Assembly: GCA_943333275.1 (NCBI GenBank)
Contig: CALQSQ010000019.1
Coordinates: 1-63,435, forward strand
Reading direction: 5' to 3'
Length of the DNA: 63,435 bases
Source: Akkermansia muciniphila
GTDB taxonomy: Bacteria > Verrucomicrobiota > Verrucomicrobiia > Verrucomicrobiales > V1-33
Shown piece after piece: positions 59,534-63,435 of the stretch. Every line of letters begins with the position of its first letter. Position 1 is the stretch's first letter. A model generated the notes under the pieces. It had not been told where the DNA came from. It was given only the letters and a program-made list of their open reading frames with translations, and did no database searches. The position numbers and the translations under genes are program-made.

Positions 59534-62248
59534 TTACTGGAAGCCCTCATTCACCAGCGTGCTTTGCAAAGCAGGCAGGTTCCACGCGAGCACGCGGTGA
59601 TCGGCGCAAAGCGCGATGAGGAGGTGACCATCCTTGGAGAGTGCGAGACTGAGTGGAGTGGCGGATTGCGGTGGGATCAGGCGGAAGGGGATGGCATCGC
59701 CAACCACACCAATGCTGCCATCCGGATAAATTTTATTTTTCGAATCAGCAGTTGGGAACGCAGGGGAATCGCTGACCGGCACGGCCTTGGCGGAATCTCC
59801 ATTCGGCCACCTTTCCATGGTTTGGAGGCCCTCGTCGTCGAGGATTCGCACCAGCCAGGAACCATCGGGAAGCAGGGAACTGACGGATGATCCGGGTGGG
59901 CGCACGATTCTTTGAGGCGCCTCTGGTTCACCATTTTCGTTCACCGTGACGCGTTCCAATCCCCCGGGAACCTGAACCAGCAGCGTGCGGGCATCCAGCC
60001 ACCAGGCTGCCGTGGGGGCATCGGTCCGTTGATTTTCCGCCGGGTGAAATCCCGTCTGCCGACCCGTTGGCACGGACCAGATTCGCACACCGATGGTGGC
60101 GGTGGTGAGCAGCCATTGGCCATCGGGGGAAAGCGCCAGATCAAAGACAGTTTCAGCAGATTCGTTGCTGGTGGTGCTTTCCCACTCGCGCAAGGCCGCA
60201 GGATGCTGCAGGAGCCAGGCGCGATTTTCCGTCAGCAGGTGGGTGCCTGCGGCATTGAAATGCACGCGCGTGGCCGCATGCGGGAGGGTTGTCCAAATCC
60301 GACCCGTGGAGAGATCCGCCAGCGTGAGCGTGAGGTCGTCCTGCGCGATGGCGAGCAACCGTCCCTGAGGATGCATGACCAGCCGCTCCGGCCATCCTGA
60401 GGTGAAAATGGCGCGGAGTTGTGAACCGGAAGTGGCATCGAACTGGATGACTCCGCGCTGGGAACCGGTGGCGGCTACGAGCATCTTCCCATCCGGCGTC
60501 CACGCGGGGGCGCAGCGCACGGGGGTTCCGGAAAATTTCCAAAGTTGCCGGCCATCCTGGCTTGCGATCACGGACAGTCCGTCCGCCAATCCAAGGGCGA
60601 TTTTTTCACCAGACGGATCCAGGCTCATGGCGGTGACTGCCGCAGACCCGGTTGGCAGCAAGATTTGAGTGTCCTGCGTGGCGGCATTCCATTTCAGCAG
60701 ACTGGATTCCGTGTCGGCAAGAATCACCTGCCGCCCATCGGGCATCAGTGCCGCGCTGATGGCCCGCCCGGGGGGTGGATTCCAAACGGTGACGGGGTGG
60801 GGATTTCCCTTCTTCCAAAAGGCAGCGCGGCCGGATTGTTCATGCAGCGTGATGGACCATGCGCCGCCGGGTGCCGGCAGGCTGGTGGTAACCGGATCAT
60901 CGTTCTCAAGAAATTTTGGCCAAGGCTCTGAAACTGCATCGATTTCCTGCTCCCCTGCCTCCCACATGGAAACCGCCCGGAGATCCGGTCGGACCAGCAG
61001 TGCGGCGGCTTCGGCGCGGATCTCCAGGGAGGGAGTGATGCCTGCGGCCTGCCGCAACAAGCTCAAGGCATGGTCTCGATAGCCCGGTGCTCCCAGCAGG
61101 CGTTCCGTGCGTGCCTGATCGATCAATGAACGGCTGAGCAATCGGCCGCGCTGCTGGTAACTCAGGGCCAGCAGAATGCCTCCAGTCAGCGCGGTGATCA
61201 TTAGCGCAGCGGCCAGAGTCGCTGGGAGTGGATGGCGCCGCGCCCATCGCCACAGTCCCTCGATCGCCCCAACGGGCCGGGCGGCAATCGGGCGCCCTTC
61301 CAGCCAGCGTTCCAAGTCCTCCGCCAGATCGGCCGCGCTGGCATAGCGTGCCGCCGGAGCGCGCTCCATGGCGCGCGCGCAGATGACTTCGAGGTCGCGC
61401 GGCAAGCCGGGCACGATCGTTCGCAGGGACGGTGCGGACTCCTCGGCGATGGCTCTGAGCAGCGCCGCCAGGTTTTCATTGGCTGCGAAGGGCCGTCGAC
61501 CGCAGAGGCACCGGTAGAGCACGGCCCCCATGCTGTAGATGTCGGCGGGAGTGCCGGTGTTCATCACGGAACCGCTGGCTATTTCCGGAGGCATGTAGTG
61601 AGGGCTTCCAAAAAAGGAATCGGTCTTGGTCAGGGCATCGGCGGGAGCGGTGACCGTTAGTTTCGCAAGGCCAAAATCTGTGATGTAGGCGCGGCCCTCC
61701 TCATCGAAGAGGAAATTTTCCGGCTTCAAATCCCGGTGCAGCACCCCCTGCTGATGCGCATAGTGCAGCGCCCGGCAGAGTCCGGCCATGAGTTTGGCAG
61801 CCTCGCGCGGCGGGAGCGGTCCCTGCTCCAGACGTTGTGCCAGCGTGCCACCCGCGGCCAGTTTCATTGAAAAAAACGGCATGCCGTCGATCTCGCCAAC
61901 CTCGTAAATGGGGAGAACGGCCGGATGGTTCAGCGCCGCCATCGCCCTGGCCTCCACTTGAAATCTCGCCAGCATCTCGGGATCATCGACGAGGTGGGTG
62001 AGCAGCACTTTCAGGGCCACATCCCGTTCCGGGCGCACTTGTCGGGCACGGTAAACCACGCCCATGCCGCCGCGGGAGAGCGGTTCGATATCGGTGTAGC
62101 CGGGAATTTGAAATCCGTCCTCCTCCGTGGCGGCATCGAAGGCGGCCATGGCACAGGCCGGGCAGAAGGTGGTGGTGCTGCCTTTCGGCAGGGCCAGCCC
62201 GCAGGCGTGGCAACTGGCACCGAAGATGACCGTGGCCTCACTGGACAT
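59534..62248 (-). CDS. Ser/Thr protein kinase with zinc ribbon, TM and beta-propeller
   Basis: 904 aa. N-terminal ribbon with Cys13, Cys16, Cys29, Cys32; kinase domain with glycine loop LSRGGMGVVY (57-66), Lys80, catalytic HRDLKPEN (171-178), DFG (191-193) and the usual PEI/APE-like region MPPEIASG; TM helix at about 343-366; then some 500 residues of WD40/propeller-like repeats outside the membrane (for example SLDPSGEKIALGLADG, LALSPDGQWLLTTATIGVRI). All key kinase residues are present. It starts 2 bases after the sigma gene stop and so is its translational partner; the kinase may phosphorylate that sigma factor. Confidence 0.9.
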   Translation of the reverse strand: MSSEATVIFGASCHACGLALPKGSTTTFCPACAMAAFDAATEEDGFQIPGYTDIEPLSRGGMGVVYRARQVRPERDVALKVLLTHLVDDPEMLARFQVEARAMAALNHPAVLPIYEVGEIDGMPFFSMKLAAGGTLAQRLEQGPLPPREAAKLMAGLCRALHYAHQQGVLHRDLKPENFLFDEEGRAYITDFGLAKLTVTAPADALTKTDSFFGSPHYMPPEIASGSVMNTGTPADIYSMGAVLYRCLCGRRPFAANENLAALLRAIAEESAPSLRTIVPGLPRDLEVICARAMERAPAARYASAADLAEDLERWLEGRPIAARPVGAIEGLWRWARRHPLPATLAAALMITALTGGILLALSYQQRGRLLSRSLIDQARTERLLGAPGYRDHALSLLRQAAGITPSLEIRAEAAALLVRPDLRAVSMWEAGEQEIDAVSEPWPKFLENDDPVTTSLPAPGGAWSITLHEQSGRAAFWKKGNPHPVTVWNPPPGRAISAALMPDGRQVILADTESSLLKWNAATQDTQILLPTGSAAVTAMSLDPSGEKIALGLADGLSVIASQDGRQLWKFSGTPVRCAPAWTPDGKMLVAATGSQRGVIQFDATSGSQLRAIFTSGWPERLVMHPQGRLLAIAQDDLTLTLADLSTGRIWTTLPHAATRVHFNAAGTHLLTENRAWLLQHPAALREWESTTSNESAETVFDLALSPDGQWLLTTATIGVRIWSVPTGRQTGFHPAENQRTDAPTAAWWLDARTLLVQVPGGLERVTVNENGEPEAPQRIVRPPGSSVSSLLPDGSWLVRILDDEGLQTMERWPNGDSAKAVPVSDSPAFPTADSKNKIYPDGSIGVVGDAIPFRLIPPQSATPLSLALSKDGHLLIALCADHRVLAWNLPALQSTLVNEGFQ

Positions 62249-62250
62249 AA

Positions 62251-62940
62251 TCAGACGACACCCGCGCTCAGCGCCGCGCGGAGATGATGCAGTTCGCTGT
62301 CCACTTCATCCGGTTGGGAAACGGTGCGCGCGACCTCCCGCCGCAGCGCTTCACGATACCGCTGCCGCAGGCGCGAGACTTCCGACTTCGCACCGCCCTC
62401 CGTCACGCCCATGGCGTTGGCCAGTTGCGCGTAACCCAGCGTCTGGGGAGAACCGGGCAGCCAGGTACGGAGCATTTCCCAAACCTGCGCACCGCGGGAT
62501 TCGCAGGATTCCTGCTGCACGGCCAGCAATGCTCTGCCAAGCAGGGCCTGTGCCCATTCGCGATCAAAGACCAGTTCATCCACTTCCGTGACCACCGAGT
62601 CGTCCTGCAATTCGCAGCGCTCCAGATTTCCTCCCCGGCGGGCGGCGCGATGATACTCGGCATCATTGGCCAGAAAATAACGCAGGGCGCCCATGAGGAA
62701 GGTCCGGAACCTGCCCTTGGTCTGATCCGCCCGGCGGAACATTCCCTTCTCCATCAGGTGCAGAAAGAAATCCTGCGTCAGATCCTCCACGCGATCCGGA
62801 GGTGCGCCGCGCGCCCGAATACAGGCGCAGACGGGATTCCAGTAGGCGCGGCAGAATTTCTCCAGAGCCGCACGCTCCTCCGGGCCGCCTTTGAGGGTGG
62901 CATTTGCAAGCACGGACCAACAGGTGTCTGGGAATTCCAT
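62251..62940 (-). CDS. ECF sigma factor paired with Ser/Thr kinase
   Basis: 229 aa from MEFPDTCWSVLAN. Region 2 includes AYWNPVCACIRARGAPPDRV and EDLTQDFFLHLMEKGMFRRA with TKGRFRTFLMGALRYFLAND; region 4 includes LGYAQLANAMGVTEGGAKSE and VSRLRQRYREALRREVARTV. It belongs to the large RpoE-like group common in Planctomycetes and Verrucomicrobia that is encoded next to protein kinases. No anti-sigma is present; regulation by the adjacent kinase is the expected alternative. Confidence 0.88.
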   Translation of the reverse strand: MEFPDTCWSVLANATLKGGPEERAALEKFCRAYWNPVCACIRARGAPPDRVEDLTQDFFLHLMEKGMFRRADQTKGRFRTFLMGALRYFLANDAEYHRAARRGGNLERCELQDDSVVTEVDELVFDREWAQALLGRALLAVQQESCESRGAQVWEMLRTWLPGSPQTLGYAQLANAMGVTEGGAKSEVSRLRQRYREALRREVARTVSQPDEVDSELHHLRAALSAGVV

Positions 62941-63030
62941 CTTCTCGCCATTACCATACCAACGGCTCTCCGCTTCTGGCAATAGAAATGCATTTACAAT
63001 GCGGGTTGACTAACTTTAGATACGTCCAGC

Positions 63031-63435
63031 ATGAAGCCGCTCATCCTGTTCTGCATCATTGCCCTGTTTCGCGTCTCCCCGGTGGTGGGTGGGCCGACGG
63101 GCTCGATTACCGGCATGGTATCCCCGCCTGCAAAATCTGAGGCCAGAATCCCGGTTGAGAAATACGTTGGGAGCATCTCCGGTAAGGTCGTCCGCCCCCC
63201 CGTCATCGTTGCGGGCGTCTGGATCGAAGGTCCCGGGCTGGTGGCGCCTTCTGTTCCCGCCAGCGTTACCATGAATCAGAAGGGTTACCAATTTGGGCAG
63301 AGTTTGCAGATCGTTGCGCGGGGCACGAAGATGCTTTTTCCCAATGAGGATGATGACTACCATAACGTCTTTTCCCTGGCCCGGGTGGCGAAGTTTGATC
63401 TGGGACGCTACAAAAAGAATGAACCCGCCCCCCCC
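63031..63435 (+). CDS. Cupredoxin-like secreted protein, truncated by window end
   Basis: At least 135 residues, with no stop before the end of the window. Signal peptide MKPLILFCIIALFRVSPVVG; a short repeated stretch (GSITGMVSPP, GSISGKVVRPP); then a beta-sandwich resembling plastocyanin-like/methylamine-utilisation proteins: MNQKGYQFGQSLQIVARGTK, and DDDYHNVFS with His111, the usual first copper ligand. The remaining Cys-His-Met loop lies outside the window. Divergent from the sigma/kinase pair across a 90-base gap. Confidence 0.75.
   Translation, partial: MKPLILFCIIALFRVSPVVGGPTGSITGMVSPPAKSEARIPVEKYVGSISGKVVRPPVIVAGVWIEGPGLVAPSVPASVTMNQKGYQFGQSLQIVARGTKMLFPNEDDDYHNVFSLARVAKFDLGRYKKNEPAPP

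Overview
The window looks like a chromosomal segment of a GC-rich Gram-negative bacterium of the Verrucomicrobiota (PVC superphylum). The basis is family-level: lipid A genes (lpxA, lpxB), a Lol-type carrier, a paired DUF1592/DUF1552 cytochrome/TAT module, huge secreted LTD/CotH proteins, several ECF sigma factors with dedicated membrane or kinase partners, and Ser/Thr kinases with an N-terminal zinc ribbon. No rRNA, CRISPR array, phage or complete insertion sequence was seen. Two tRNA genes are present (Leu-GAG, Met-CAT).

Left end (0-5.2 kb): a minus-strand metal/stress region. It holds a Cys-rich lipoprotein, an ATP-synthase-epsilon-like small protein, a DUF302 protein that may be frameshifted, a 41-aa membrane peptide, and a compact operon. 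The operon order is two paralogous YHS/TRASH-like proteins, a one-TM anti-sigma-like protein, a His-rich periplasmic Metal_resist (CnrX-like) protein, an ECF sigma factor and a PocR-AraC regulator. The middle three match the gene order of cnrYXH.

5.2-18 kb: a Gld-type ABC exporter set (ATPase, permease, GldG-like, DUF4340) ending with a LolA-like gene that converges on lpxB. A DUF3142 lipoprotein overlapping a TPR-like secreted protein follows, then a polytopic membrane protein. 18-23.6 kb: tRNA-Leu, a YraQ/YcgQ-type permease pair, a pseudogene with an in-frame amber codon, and an arsenic operon (arsR, DUF6428, aquaglyceroporin, arsC) with a promoter/operator so close to the ATG that the mRNA may be leaderless.

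23.6-41.4 kb: mostly housekeeping. MoxR/DUF58, SurA-like PPIase and pdxA, an acyltransferase, a sigma factor with a VWA/YfbK protein that carries an anti-sigma-like N terminus, a second sigma/anti-sigma pair, folC, lpxA, trpF, an oxalate/formate-type MFS carrier with its tiny small subunit, a sulfocyanin-like cupredoxin with His in place of the axial Met, a PQQ-type sugar dehydrogenase and tRNA-Met.

41.7-63.4 kb: accessory region. After the DUF1592/DUF1552 pair comes a 9.1-kb stretch bracketed by two direct copies (about 93% identical by eye) of a Dabb-domain gene, the left copy dead. Inside are a TAT-exported protein, a LacI/XylR remnant, a secreted protein with five tandem F-type-lectin-like (FTP) domains and a 1566-aa LTD-FTP-CotH protein with a sixth. 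Beyond the right copy are a parallel beta-helix protein and a histidine kinase whose sensor is built of discoidin-like domains. The window ends with a Ser/Thr kinase/ECF sigma pair and a truncated cupredoxin-like gene. The best candidate for a little-described system is this FTP-lectin/CotH/discoidin-kinase neighbourhood; second is the cnrYXH-like module with twin YHS proteins.
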